Positions 46,363 to 58,500 of a stretch of DNA of 64,000 nt are shown here, one piece after another. How positions within the stretch are numbered: the first letter of the stretch is position 1; each line of letters begins with the position of its first letter. Location: the NCBI GenBank assembly GCA_963969595.1, contig OZ018411.1, forward strand, positions 28,159,445 to 28,223,444, in the 5' to 3' direction. The translations under genes were made by a program, and so were the position numbers. The notes beneath the pieces are model-generated. The model worked only from the letters and a program-made list of their open reading frames with translations. It was not told where the DNA came from and made no database searches. Source of the DNA: Neckera pumila (Eukaryota > Streptophyta > Bryopsida > Hypnales > Neckeraceae).

Positions 46363-47675
46363 TGGAGAGCAGGAGGATGTCCACCCGGAGCAGCTGCCGC
46401 GCTTCGACTCTGCCTGTGTTGCCCACTTTTGAGTTCTTCTCAGCTCCCTAGGGTTTACAACTCATTATTTGTATTGTAGGGTTAATTTGTCCTATATTTA
46501 CGTTTATAGTGGAGCTATAATTCCTAGGGGGCGGCAAGGGTGCGAGCAGAGCTTGCAAGTTCGATCTGCTTGTTACACTTACAAAGTACTGGATCAGGGT
46601 CACGTTTTTTACTTTCCAATTTGTCGATGCTTCCTTGGGTGCAATGACTTCTTTATGTTCGAGTATTCAGTTATGTGACTAATATTGACGTATTTCTGGC
46701 CCCAGTTGTTTGCGATTTGCTCAAGCTATGGACAGGTTCATGCAGTCACCGTTGTAAGTCTGCTCTATCGTAAGACTATCCAGTTATGATCCTCCGTTGT
46801 AAGTCTACTCTCCTTGTTAGGGTATCCAGTTATGGGATTGATTTCCGATCCTCCCTTGTAAGTGTGCTCTCCGTTCAGTTCGTTGTGCTTAGTGGGTGTT
46901 TCTCACCTGGGCAGCTCTAAATTATTTGTGCATTTTGCAAGCACAGAGGAATGAAAGGGTGTACGTAGCGGAAGATGCTGATCAAAATTACGACGAGCTG
47001 AACATTGATATGGCGGAACCTTCGCTCTGTGAGCTACGACACATTGACGATTGATTTTTTGGAAGGAAGAGACAGAGTTCTGCAAGCAGTGTCGATGGCA
47101 GTTCTCAGCAGTTTTCAGCACAGGTAAGAGTAGTGCTTGAAGATCTCCACTCCAGTCTGTTCTTTCATGAGGGTGTTTGCCGCTTAAGGGTGTTTGCCGT
47201 TTAACTTAAGGAGTATGTGAATCACAGTAGTCATCACCAAACTCGGAGTCAAGGGGGCTAAACTCCATGTCCAGTGAGTACTGAGGTTTACAGATTAGGT
47301 TGTTCAAAGGAGTGATGAGGTTTGCAGATGAGGTTGTTGAATTTAACTTTGATTAACTTAACTGAGTTTGTTTTTTGTTTGCTTTGATTATTCAAATGAA
47401 TGCTTCTGCTCAATGTCTCAAATTGGTCCTCATATCTCTCTTGCATCAGCTCAACAAGTTGCATTTGTGCAGGTTCCATTGGTTAGTTTTTGTGTACTCG
47501 ACCCTACTTGTCTGACTCAACAGAATTTGTCCGTAATGTTTGTAGATCCAGTTCCGGTGCTGGTCTCCATCCATTAAAGTAGTGGGCCAGACACCTTTTG
47601 ACCCCAAAGACATAGAAGCTATGCCCCCAGAGATGAAACCAAGTACACCTTGCATGACAAGGTATGTGTATTTGC
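46363..47675 (+). pseudogene. Candidate exons of an unidentified plant gene, one with a stop
   Basis: The composition rises here. A short ORF (about 46363-46449) starts MESRRMSTRSSCRASTLPVL. A likely exon at 46944-47123, between a CAAGCACAG acceptor and CAG|GTAAGA, reads RNERVYVAEDADQNYDELNI, then MAEPSLCELRHIDD, a stop, and GRKRQSSASSVDGSSQQFSA. Another likely exon (about 47578-47661) reads GQTPFDPKDIEAMPPEMKPS then TPCMTR before AAG|GTATGT. Splice signals, composition and the non-repetitive nature suggest a host gene or pseudogene. I do not recognise the family, and I could not join the pieces with certainty. Confidence 0.45.
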
Positions 47676-47853
47676 AAAAGACTGTACTTTGCCTTTTTTC
47701 TTTGTCATTGTTAGCTCTTCTAGTTTGGTTCCTCCTTCACTTTCTTCATCGTCAATGTTGTGGTTTTGTGGTCTATTTTCATTAGATCTCCTTGTTCACC
47801 TTTGTTTTATGTTGTGCAAGTGTACTGGAGATGCTGCCTGTACAGCCTAATGT
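47676..47853. other. Unassigned sequence left of the large CACTA element
   Basis: Could be intron of the candidate gene to the left. A stretch of CTCTTCTAGTTTGGTTCC and similar pyrimidine-rich sequence is visible, but no further exon is clear. Confidence 0.3.
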
Positions 47854-49484
47854 CACTATAAGAAACCCATGTCTTTACTGGTGTCCTGGCTCTGACGTGG
47901 ATGTTTTTTAGGACATGGGATTGTCTACGGCAAATTGGCCTAAAGTATGGGATTCTTGTCGATGTTGCAGAGAGCACGCGCTGATTTTGGTGAAAACAAT
48001 CTGATGCTCTGAAGGGCAGTTTGTTAAAGTAGACACCAAACCGTGACAGGCATTCATTTTTTCCAGCGTAAAAAAAAACATGGATTGCCATTTTAGCAAG
48101 GTCTACAGTTTTGACTGCGGGTAAATCAATAAGAATTACTTCAGTCAATGGTAAAACACCTACCCAAGTTCAAAAAAATGGGGAAGGGCAGCCAAACGGC
48201 CTACCCATAAAAAAAATAAAAGAATGCATCTAACGTAGCATGTGACATGGAAATGTACTGACGTGGCAGTTTTCTTTGCTGACATGGTATTGAAAGAGGG
48301 CGTAGGGGCCTACTGGAGCCCCTTCTTTGTACTATTTTTTTTTGATGTCTTCCTAGACATTTAAATGACTATATAGACGTCCCAGAAAACATCGTGCATT
48401 TTGTCTTGCATGCAACTGTCTTCTTCAGTGCCTATTCATTGAAATAGATATTTGTTGGAGCGGACGCTTGACTGTCATAGTTGATGTCTGCATGTTAGAT
48501 GACTGCATCTTGCATGTCCTCCACGACATCTCCATGCAACTTCTATTTGTAATACAATTTATGCATTTTATATATCCCATATGGTTTGTTTTACCTATTG
48601 GCATCCCACTTGTATAAAGGGCTTGTCTTGTTTTCTCTATTTACATTATAATAAATGGTTTTCAAAGCCATGTGATGTATTTGCCAAATATGGTGTATTA
48701 TGTATGGTGTATTATATACAGTGTATGGCATATGGTGTATAGTGTATGTTGTATGTTGTATTATGTATGGGATGTTGTGTATAGTATGTTATATTGGATA
48801 TTATAAAATGCATATGTGTGTTGTGTATGACATGTGTCGCTGTCTACATTAACATCATATTAAACAGTGCATTGCATCATATGAAAATTTGAGGTGACAT
48901 AATTTTGTTCATTTAAATTATATTGGACATTTCAAGAGGTGTTCATGTTTGGAATGCGCACGTCTAAGATGACGTCGCAAAATATTCGGACGTTTAAGTT
49001 GACATCACAAAAAACATCTGGATGTCTAAGTTGACGTCTCAAAAAACATTTGGACGTCTAATTTGACGTCCAAAAAATGTCTCAAAAAGCATCTGGATGA
49101 CGTAAAACTATGCTGACTAGGCTTGCTACGTCAGCCTTGGTGGATGCCACGTCACTTTTTGGGGGGGACACGTCAGGCTCCACATCATCTGCCATGTCAC
49201 CAGCAAACCGGATGAAAAAAATGTACACATGGCCTCCATTGCTGACATGGCGCTAACATGGCAACCACATGGCTAAATTTCAAGAGACCCTGGATCCATG
49301 TCCCTCCTGATGTCTGAAGCTTGACATGAAAACATCAGGTCATGTTATCTCAGATTTTTGATGTTTTTTGCATGTCATCCATGACACAAAAAAAGTGACA
49401 TCTACGCTGACGTGACAAAACACCACTGGGGACGCCCTCATGTCCAAAATTGCATGCCTGCGAAGACACGGGTTTCTTCTAGTA
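47854..49484. mobile_element. Non-autonomous CACTA element, 1631 bp, with TGT target duplication
   Basis: Left end CACTATAAGAAACCCATGTC; right end complementary to TACTAGAAGAAACCCGTGTC (its first base mutated), with TGT at 47851-47853 and 49485-49487. A minisatellite of GTATGGTGTATTATG-like units lies at 48695-48790. Near the right end five diverged units of about 30 bp contain TGGACGTCTAAGTTGACGTC (48960-49100), the arrangement seen for TnpA-binding subterminal repeats in En/Spm elements. Words such as GACGTGGCA and GCCATGTCA recur along the body. No transposase is encoded. Confidence 0.85.
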
Positions 49485-49487
49485 TGT

Positions 49488-50167
49488 AGTGACAGTGGAA
49501 GTTTATATTACTGCCTAATAGTCAGGTTGCCAACAGGGAGATATTGATCAGAAACAAGGCCTGGAAGGACTTGCATCTGTAGCTCCTTTCAATACTCTTT
49601 ATAAAGCTCTTATGTCTTGTGTACTATTTTACATAACTCTGATTCCTATAAGAAACCAAGCATATGTGTAGGTAGAAGCTGTATATCTTTGTACATCAGT
49701 CCTTTAGCCTTGCTAAAACATCTAAATAGAGTACACCTATATTTAATACAAAATTTGCTTGTATCAATGCTTCTATAGAATCATAGACAACTAGAGATTC
49801 GGCATTGCAAACTTACAGTTCAGTGTTGGAGTAGTGGAACTATGAGCAGAATCAAGCAATATGAGTATCTTCAGTGGTAATCTTCTGTTTCAAGTACAAC
49901 AGTTGTAGCAATTCCAGATGCTTTCTTCTATTGAACAAGTGGGTAGCTTGAGTAAATCCGTCTTGCCCAAGGAATAATGCTTGATGGAATTATTGATCTG
50001 AGGTCCTTACCTTCTCTTTTGAATTTCAATCTCAGAATAGCCACTCTTTAATTCCAAATATAGGGAGCAGGGACCTTACCACTATAGGGAGCATGGTATA
50101 AGGAGGTTGGCAAAGTTCTTCCACTTTTTAGCAGATTCTGGAGTTCATCACCCCATCCATTCTTCTT
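49488..50167. other. Spacer between CACTA element and pogo-like relic
   Basis: AT-rich, no recognised gene. It may include the 3' end of the pogo-like element, but no inverted terminus was found. Confidence 0.35.
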
Positions 50168-52365
50168 CTATTCTTCATAGTATGCTCTTAGCCATTTCTC
50201 ATTGGCCCTCTCTTTGTTTCTGTCCTTCTGCTCAGCTGCCTTCTTTCTTGCTTCAATTTGAATTCTTTTCTCTTGCACTTCTCTTGCTACCTCTTGTCTT
50301 TTCTCTTGCAAGTCCTTTGGCATTTGGATGTGGTTGTTCTTAGTCAAGAGAAGTGAGTTTGAGTAATCTATGTAGGGTTGTATCCTCTGTCTCTTTGATG
50401 ACTGAGTTCTTTGGCTTGGCTGTAATGGTTTCTGCATGTCATTGAGGTTTTGGTTCTGGCTTGACATTTTGTCGCCTTGGTTTGCCTTGTTGTCTTGATT
50501 AGGAGTGGATTCTTCATGGCTATAGTCTACACTCTAAGGTTCTTCCATGGTGAGGTTAGGTTCTTGGAGAACTTTCTGCTTTAGTTCTTCATAAGCTTCT
50601 CCATCTGCATCACTGTCTTCCTCTACATCTACAAGCAGCTTAGATGGTCCATACTTTTCGTCCATTGCATGAGGCTTTAGGGGGAATATCCCTGTAGTTT
50701 GAAATCCACTCTTTATGCTGTTGGGGGTTAGGGCTTTCATGAGAGAATTGCACATCCATTCTCCTAAGATCGCTTTAGTGACTTTGGCTCCCCTATTGTG
50801 CATTGTCCAAATGTCTTTGTAGATGCAAAATGCTAGTTTAAAACTGCTGAAACAACTAACATCTAAGCGCTATAGTGTATGTGAAGTATGAGAGGGTAGA
50901 GTCAATAAATCTATACCTAGAGTTCTGCATTTCTCAATCACTTGAAGAGTCACATGAGAATTGTGTCCATCAACTATGAGTAGATGACGGTTGGTAGGTG
51001 AGACAACTCCTCTCTTCTATAGATTGTCTACAAAGTGATCTATCCACTTATCAAATAAGTACCCTGTCATCCATGCATTTTCTTGCATCCCCATTCTTGC
51101 TCCCTCTTCACATTTAGCAATGTGGGCATTTTGATATTGCTTCCCCTCAAAAATATAATAGTTAGGTATACAATCACCAGCTGCATTGATGCATGACAAT
51201 GCTATCATGTGTTGACGGTCGTTGGGGGTAATGATATGGACGTTTTTTACACCAATCCAAGCTAGAACTCTTGCTCCTCCACTCCTTCCTGCTTGTGCTC
51301 CACTTTCGTCAGCGTTCTGTATGTGGCTGTCTTCATACTTGTATTTTTTGTACAGCATTTGCAAGTTCTTGTACAAAGTGGCCACATGATTTGGGCATAG
51401 GGCTTTTGCCCAAGCCATCTCCAGTTCTTGTGCTTTCTGCAGTGAGATATTGGGATGGCGTTGCTTGAACCATCAAACCCATCCATTACCAGGGATTCCT
51501 TCTTTGAAAGGGGTTGGGCGATGTTGTGTCATGATGGCTATCCTTATTCTTAGTGTCAACCATGTTAGAGGGAAGCCTCTATCAGCCATGTCTAGTAAAT
51601 ACTTCACAAATTCTTGTTCCTCATCTGATGTGAGTACAGTATTTCATCCTCTTTTTCTACACAAGGTTCTACCATGTACATGATCTCTTAGGCTCGTCCT
51701 AGGAATTCTATAGTAATCAGCTGCTGAGCACATCCTAGCTCCTGTATCTACTGCTCTCATAGCTGCCTTGAATTGGGAATCACTCCAGTTTCCATTCTTT
51801 TTTCTGTCTACTTTGGAAGTTGTAGACATACCTTTAGATTTAGACAGTGGTGGACGCTCTTCATTTGGTTGCATGTTCCTTGCCTCCTTCAAAAGTTCTC
51901 TTTTGTCTCCTGATGGATTGTCCATGGTTTGGCTGTCTTTTAGCTGCCACAGCTTCAACGCTCCCTTCTTCTTCTCATGTGGTCGGAGTTGCATCTGTCT
52001 GCTTGAAGCCTCCCCCATGTGTAAGTTAGTATGGTCACTCTGCACCTGCGTGTCTTCCATACTGTTGTTAGGTTGTAGTCTTGTGTAGCTTGTTTTCTCA
52101 GGCTACAAGGTAGAACTAAACTACTTTCTCCTCCACTAAATGCACAAAACGATTGCATCTGCCCTCTCTCCTCCTTAGCTGATTTTGAGTATAATACCCT
52201 CATATCATGGAGTTGGTCCACTACATCCCTTGCCCTTATGGCTGCTACCAAATCAATTCCTCCCTTTGCTACTTTTGGACATAAAACCTTGCCTCTCTTC
52301 AAGAACTGAATGTCATCATCCTCAACTCTTTGGCCCTCATGGCCCTCCATCTCAGTTCTCTTCAT
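50168..52365 (-). pseudogene. Pogo-like (CENP-B/DDE_1 type) transposase relic
   Basis: Minus-strand pieces form one decayed transposase. The N-terminal part (52365 on) leads to a helix-turn-helix region WSDSQFKAAMRAVDTGARMC and YRIPRTSLRDHVHGR (about 51760-51670). A second DNA-binding block WWFKQRHPNISLQKAQELEM follows (about 51470-51410). The catalytic core has NADESGAQ (first Asp, about 51305), HLLIVDGHNSHVTLQV (second Asp, about 50970) and, 35 residues on, RLDVSCFSSFK (third Asp), i.e. DD35D. Then GFQTTGIFPLKPHAMD (about 50700) and a Lys/Glu-rich coiled-coil tail LQEKRQEVAREVQEKRIQIE (about 50320-50260). Several frameshifts and at least two in-core stops (after FVDNL and at SHTL) make it inactive. 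Pogo-like elements target TA; I could not find the terminal repeats. Confidence 0.85.
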
Positions 52366-52399
52366 CTAAAGTTGCCCAATCTGAAGAAGCTCTCTACTT

Positions 52400-53038
52400 T
52401 CTAAAATTGAACAGTGACGTTTTCTTCAACTAATACACTCTCTCTTTCTCTCTCTAAGTTCTTCCTACGTTTTCTAGATGTTTTGCATGTAACAATGTGG
52501 TTGTGCTAAAGCTTTTGTTGACCATTTCTAAATCACCTTCTTGGGATTGCATCTTCACTTCAATAAAGTAAAATCGCCAACCAAGCATTTCAAAATTGTT
52601 TTATTGTGTTTATTAGAGAGCGTCATTTGTGCTTCTAACTAATTTCAATAATCACTCTAAAATGCCTGTACCACTCTTTTAAATCATAATGAACAAGTTT
52701 AAAAGTGCCAGCACTTATGCTTGTAATAATCTTTTCACACTTTTTAATCATTCAACCGTCACCTGATTACTCTTGTAAACACACCTTACAATGATGAGCA
52801 CTGAGCAGTAATGACACTGACACAACTAAAAGCTACCATTTAGCAAACAATGACAATTTTCCTTATGACTGAAGTCTATTTTGGGGCTAATTTTAGAGTG
52901 CGCTTCAAGGCACGGCACGATTTTAGGGGTACCCACCTTAGTTGAGTCATTAATGCTTTTAAGGAGGGTTTGCTCTTTGTAGAGAATGAATGTCTGATGG
53001 ATTTAGGCTACTATGGTTTGTTTGTTTATTGTTGAATT
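52400..53038. other. Spacer upstream of the pogo-like relic
   Basis: A CTCTCTCTTTCTCTCTCT pyrimidine tract (about 52438) could be from a promoter of the relic. Nothing else is recognised. Confidence 0.35.
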
Positions 53039-53972
53039 TTAACCCCTAAAGTTCCGTCACTATGTAATCACGAAAAACGCTCCAAAACTGCCATTTCTAA
53101 TACAACTACCAAATTTTTGGAAAAAAACAGTTTTTGACACAAATAACCATAGGATCTTGTAGTATGATGTATTAACAACATGTGGTAAAAATTTCAGAAA
53201 ATTCCACCGTGAAGATTAAAAGATATAAGGATTCAAAGTCTCCAAAACCATTTTTTCAATCCTGCAAAAAACCAGGCAACTGCACTTCACAAGCTCATTT
53301 TTCAATGAAAAAATGTCCAAAATAGTGGTGCTTCTTTGAATTCAATTTCCTAAATAAGTTGGCAATATGCTTGAAATTTTTTGCATCATTTGGAATTGTA
53401 CAACATATAGGAAAAAGATAGTAAGTAGAAAGAAGTAGATAATGATACAAAATACTAAATTGTTAAGAATTTATTTATGAATTAAAAAAGTGCCAATCCC
53501 AACGGTTAAAATGTTGTAATAATTAGTCTACACCCTAAGATTTTATTTTTTTCCAAAAATATTGAAAATTGAGTCAAATAAATGATTACAAAGTTTTTTT
53601 TTATAGTAGAGAATCTATAACTCCTCGCAAACTAAAAACCCTCATAACTTTTAACTCAATGATTAGAATGGAATGATTCGAACCTTTCCACATATATATA
53701 ATTGTAGAAAACCAATTTCAAATTTTTATTTCTGAAAAAATTGTTTTTTTCAGATTTGCCCAAACTGCACCCCCAGTGAAAAAAGTAACATATTAGGCCA
53801 TAACTTTTGACTCATATTTCCAAATGTCATGAAATTTAATGCACATGAAAGATATTCCTCGTCCCCAAGTTCTATTAAAATTTTAGTCCAAAATATTTAA
53901 ACCTCTAGTCACAGGTACCTGCCCAAAATTTCTATAATGCCAAAAAACGCATGATGGTCCTTTAGGGGTTAA
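53039..53972. mobile_element. TTAA-flanked repeat family, copy F
   Basis: Left end TTAA-CCCCTAAAGTTCCG and right end GGTCCTTTAGGGG-TTAA. Interior words: AAAACTGCCATTTCTA, ACCATAGGATCTTGTAG, 'CAATCCCAACGGTTAAAATGTTG', CTCATAACTTTTAACTC, GGTACCTGCCCAAAATTTC. It is the best-preserved full copy and the same subfamily as the truncated copy D. No protein is encoded. Confidence 0.8.
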
Positions 53973-54697
53973 TGATCCACTTGCAAAGGTAAATTCCTTT
54001 GGTAAATATCCATATTTGACTTTCATAATGTAACTAGAATCCCATTCCAAACTAGAAGCTCTTGGTATACACTTAGTCTTCTATAACTCCTTCATGCTTG
54101 AATTCAAACATCAGGTGCTATGAATGCTATAACAACACTATATCAAGGAATCCATTCAAGATCTATCAATTCTATAACAATTCAAGACTTTGAAGATCTA
54201 ATTTGACTATTTGCTGTAAATATTAGGTGGATGAAGAACCTACTTGATGGTTTCCGTAAGATGGTTGGTGGGATTTCCAAATATTGCATGACGATTACAA
54301 GTTGAACGATTACTTGTTCATGTTGCATTCATGTTGCGCAGTAATCTCGGTATGTGATCCAAAAATTAACTCTCAATTACCATGGTTACCATATCGTGTG
54401 AACAAAAACTTTAAGACAAATTGTAAGGCAACAGATAATAAGAGAGAATAAGAGATAATAGAACAAAAAAAGATTGTTACAAAAAAGCTTCTTAATGAGT
54501 CTTAGGGAAATCTCCCTATCATCAATGAATAAGTTCAACCGTAAGGTGCTTCGGCAAGATAGCTCTGCAAGCATAGATTGCTATAAAAGTACCATTCATA
54601 TCTTTCCTTCCTTCTTAGATATAGGATGTAGTACAAATCCAAGGATATCAGAGTCATGGCACAAGTTGGTCACAAACTCATTGATCCGCACCTGCAA
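53973..54697. other. AT-rich spacer
   Basis: Two overlapping ORFs on opposite strands (54386-54713) without motifs. No feature assigned. Confidence 0.35.
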
Positions 54698-55135
54698 CAT
54701 AACCGGTTGTTGAGTTTTCAACATTCACGTGGCACCGTCCCATTGGCAACCCATCACCATTGCCATTACAAGTTGTAACTCATAACCTTCTCTCCTTTCA
54801 ACTTGCTTCCTACACCCTTGGATCATGAAGATCAAAGGTTGTGATTGAAAAGTGAACAACTGGTTATGTCCGATAACCTACTCGCCGCTACCGCGGCTTG
54901 TCGGTTATCTAATACATAACCGGTTGTTGAGTTTTCAGCACTCACGTGGCACCGTCCCATTGGCAACCCATCACCATTGCCATTACAAGTTGTAACTCAT
55001 AACCTTCTCTCCTTTCAACTTGCTTCCTACACCCTTGGATCATGAAGTTCAAACGTTGTGATTGAAAAGTGAACAACTGGTTATGTCCGATAACCTACTC
55101 GCCGCTACCGCGGCTTGTTGGTTATCTAATACATA
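54698..55135. repeat. 217-bp tandem duplication, nearly identical copies
   Basis: CATAACCGGTTGTTGAGTTT begins at 54698 and again at 54915. The two units match throughout with only a handful of differences (for example GAAGATCAAAGGTT against GAAGTTCAAACGTT). Each unit has inverted edges: AACCGGTTGTT near its start, and AACAACTGGTTATGTCCG and CGGTTATCTAATA near its end. A compact GCCGCTACCGCGGC-like palindrome lies near the end of each. Confidence 0.9.
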
Positions 55136-55505
55136 AGTTGTTAATTCAACTGAAGGAAACTTGCACTTAGAAAAACTTGTGCATCAATTAATTTTGGTTT
55201 CTTGGTCAGCAGGTGCTTGTTAATGAGGACATTGTTTGAATTCACATTAGTGCAAGCAAACAGAGGATTGAAGTCATTGAACTAATAGCAATGGAATGAT
55301 TACAAGCGCCTTAGGCACCAAGCCAGTACACAAAATATTTTTTTCCTGGATTGACAGATATGTATTTCAATTTTGTTGAATGATGTTTGAAAGTTTATGT
55401 CTGTTCCAAAATCTTACAGGAATAAAATTTTGCAAGAATGAAAACACCACTACCACCTTCCTACAGTCAAACAATTGAAGTATTAGATGAGTAGGCATAG
55501 TAGTT
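55136..55505. other. Spacer
   Basis: AT-rich sequence with no recognised gene; it may contain the unseen left end of the transposase relic that follows. Confidence 0.35.
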
Positions 55506-58500
55506 CTAACTTGGAGTATTGGATTTGCTAGAATCATTCACCAATGGACTTGTTTGTGGCACCCATCTAGAGCCAACACAATCACACTTTAGCCACCATA
55601 GATGACTATGTTCATTTGCACATGAAGTAATGCATGCCTCTTGCATCTTTTGTATGCGTGCTTCTATTGTAAGACCACCATCATCTTGAAGAATTGTTTT
55701 GGTTGCCATCTTGTTTTTCCCTCTAAATTGGTGTTGAATAATTCGATACCAGTGTTGGTATATTTGCACCAAAGGTGACTTTTTGGATCTCCCCCCTCCA
55801 TGTTGTGTATGCCTTAGATAGGCAGCTTTAGCAGCATAGTGGCTATACTCTATATCCTAGCAAGATTAGATGGAAATACTACCATACCATGCAACAAACC
55901 ATAGCGCATGCTTAACTAAGAGATGCTGCCATATTTTCAATTAAAAGTTTTATATTAGTATCAATGACAATCAAATTTATTTCGTCAGATTCACTTACAT
56001 AACTATTGAATTAAAAAAAAGTTTATTTGACGTGTTTTTTAACTATCATTGGCCTTACTATTTGTTCATTATTTTCTCAATAAAAGTAAATACATAAGCA
56101 ATAGTGGATGTATTTACTATGTAGTGTGTCACATGCGTTTCACCAGAAGCTGAAATGTAGTCTTGTCTCCATTTTTCTACTATAGCCTTGAAATTTTGTC
56201 TCAGTTCATCACTTAACTTTAGACTTGTGAAGTATATCCGTAAATCATCATGGCCTTGCCATATTGCCAATTTTCCCTTTTTAGATAGCCCATCGTTGAT
56301 GAAGTTCCGTTCAACTGATACAACATCTTTATACAATGTATTTGAACCTTATGGCAAGATTGGTTGTCGAAAGAACTTCGCGGCGTGCACTCCATTGAAT
56401 GATGGCTTATTGGGCACATTGTTGTTTTTTCCAGATAGCTATCCATTTTTGAATATAAAAACATTGCTTCTTTGCGCACTTGTTGATGGCACAACTTTTT
56501 GCATTTCTTCAGTTGCTTGATTCTTTAGGTCCTTGTCTCAAATTGTCCAAATGAATTGGAAATGTAAGTGGACAATTTTCTTAATGATTTGGTTGAATGC
56601 ATGCAAAGTACACATGTGAACTCTTTCAAGGAGAACATCTATTATAGACTGTCTAAACACGCTCTTATGAACAATATATGCATCGATATTTGGCACATGC
56701 TCCATGCCCCAAACCATACATGCACTTGATGGTTTTCATATCAACTAAAAGATGCCATTCCACAAAGAATTTGCCAACTTCAGGGATTGTTAAAAGTTGT
56801 CCAGCTCTTTGTGCGGAAAGCAAGGCAAGAATTTTTGTTTGGGTAAGAACCCAAGACAATACCTTGTGAGATTCTTTTTTGACTTAAAAATATCCAATCG
56901 GCCATATCTCTCATTCACTTTGTATAGCAAAGTATTGTGGATAATTATCCTCATTCATTTCAGAGTCTAATGCACAATTCATTTTTGTTATGCTTAGTCT
57001 CTTGAGCTTTTGCCCATGCACTATTTTAGCTTCATCTAATTTCAAGATGAATATGAGAGGCTTTCCTGCTAGCTTTGCAGGAATAACATACAAGTATAAC
57101 AGTCATCAAAACTAACAATCGTCAAAACTAGGTTAGTTTTTAAAAGACAGGGAAAAAAACAAATTTTATGAATAGTATCACATGCAAGATTTTCAAATGA
57201 ATAGTATTAGATACTAATATTGCGCCGGCAGTTTTTGGCTTTTCTCAACTGTTTATAAACCCTTTATCCTCGCAAACTCGGCAATGTCCATGATTATTTG
57301 CCGAAAACTTCTTTATGAGCTAGCTATTCTTACAGTAATTTCTGGTTTGTGGACTTCGCAGGAGATGGTCTCCAGAGCTCAAGGATAAGAATTATGAGAA
57401 TTGGTCTTCCACGGAACCGCAACTTGGACAATTCAAATAATGGCAAATTACCATCTTCAAAATCAAAGGCTAGCTAACTTAGTTTTTAAAAGACAAGGAA
57501 AAAATGAACGCTATCGCAATAGTATCATATTCTCTAAGAATCCAATCTGTGGTGCAGGCACTAGATGCCCTTGAAATGAGGAGAAAGTAATGTGGCCAAG
57601 TATGGAAAGTATAAAAAAGACTTGTAAATTATCAGTGAGGGGATTTCATTAGTGGTGGCCAGGTTTAGTGAATCGGATTACCTTACTCCAATGTTAGGAC
57701 AACAAGATAGCCAAGAGAATCAAAATATTTAAGAAATCAATGAAATCACATAGAGTCATGCATACCTGTTGGATAAAGTTGTACAACTAAATCATTGTCC
57801 TTTGTACAACTAAACCATTGTCCTTTGTACAACTTTGATGTCAACAAAAAGGAAATTCTTTTTACTCAATTTCAATCAAATTGGGTCCTTTTTCTTTGAC
57901 CTTGGACCTAGCATGATTTCCAAATTGTTGTTTATAGAGTAATAATCCCCTACAAAGTCTTGAAGCTTCGCATTCATGTCTTTTCAAAGTAATGTAACAT
58001 GCTAAGGCTTTGGTAAGCACCTGATTCGCAATTCAAAACGAGTAGACTTGATACCATTTTGGAACTACTTATAAATTGTTGTGTAACCATGATCCGTGGT
58101 CCTACTTCTGTCCATCATTTCAACAATTTCAATTGGACTTAATGTGGATCCAATATTCTCCAAACAATCATTTGCGATGCTTGTTGTTACTGATTGCATA
58201 CATAGAGCCTTTAACATGACACAAACTTCTTTTCTTGAAAGAATCCTTGCAAGCACTTTTCCTGATTGAATTTGATTATCGTCTGAGCCACACAATCTTT
58301 AATTTGTACAATTTTCAAGGTTGCCTTCTTGGATTCTTTTCATCATAGCTCTTGCAAGAATAGATCAACTAGTTGCCTTTGCTTTTTGGCATGACCACTA
58401 GACTGAAACAAATTTGACAAGTCTTTGCAAGCTCTTGGGATTGGTGTTGAATGCAATCGGGTGCACTTTTTCTCTAATGTTGTGACACATTTTCTTACAT

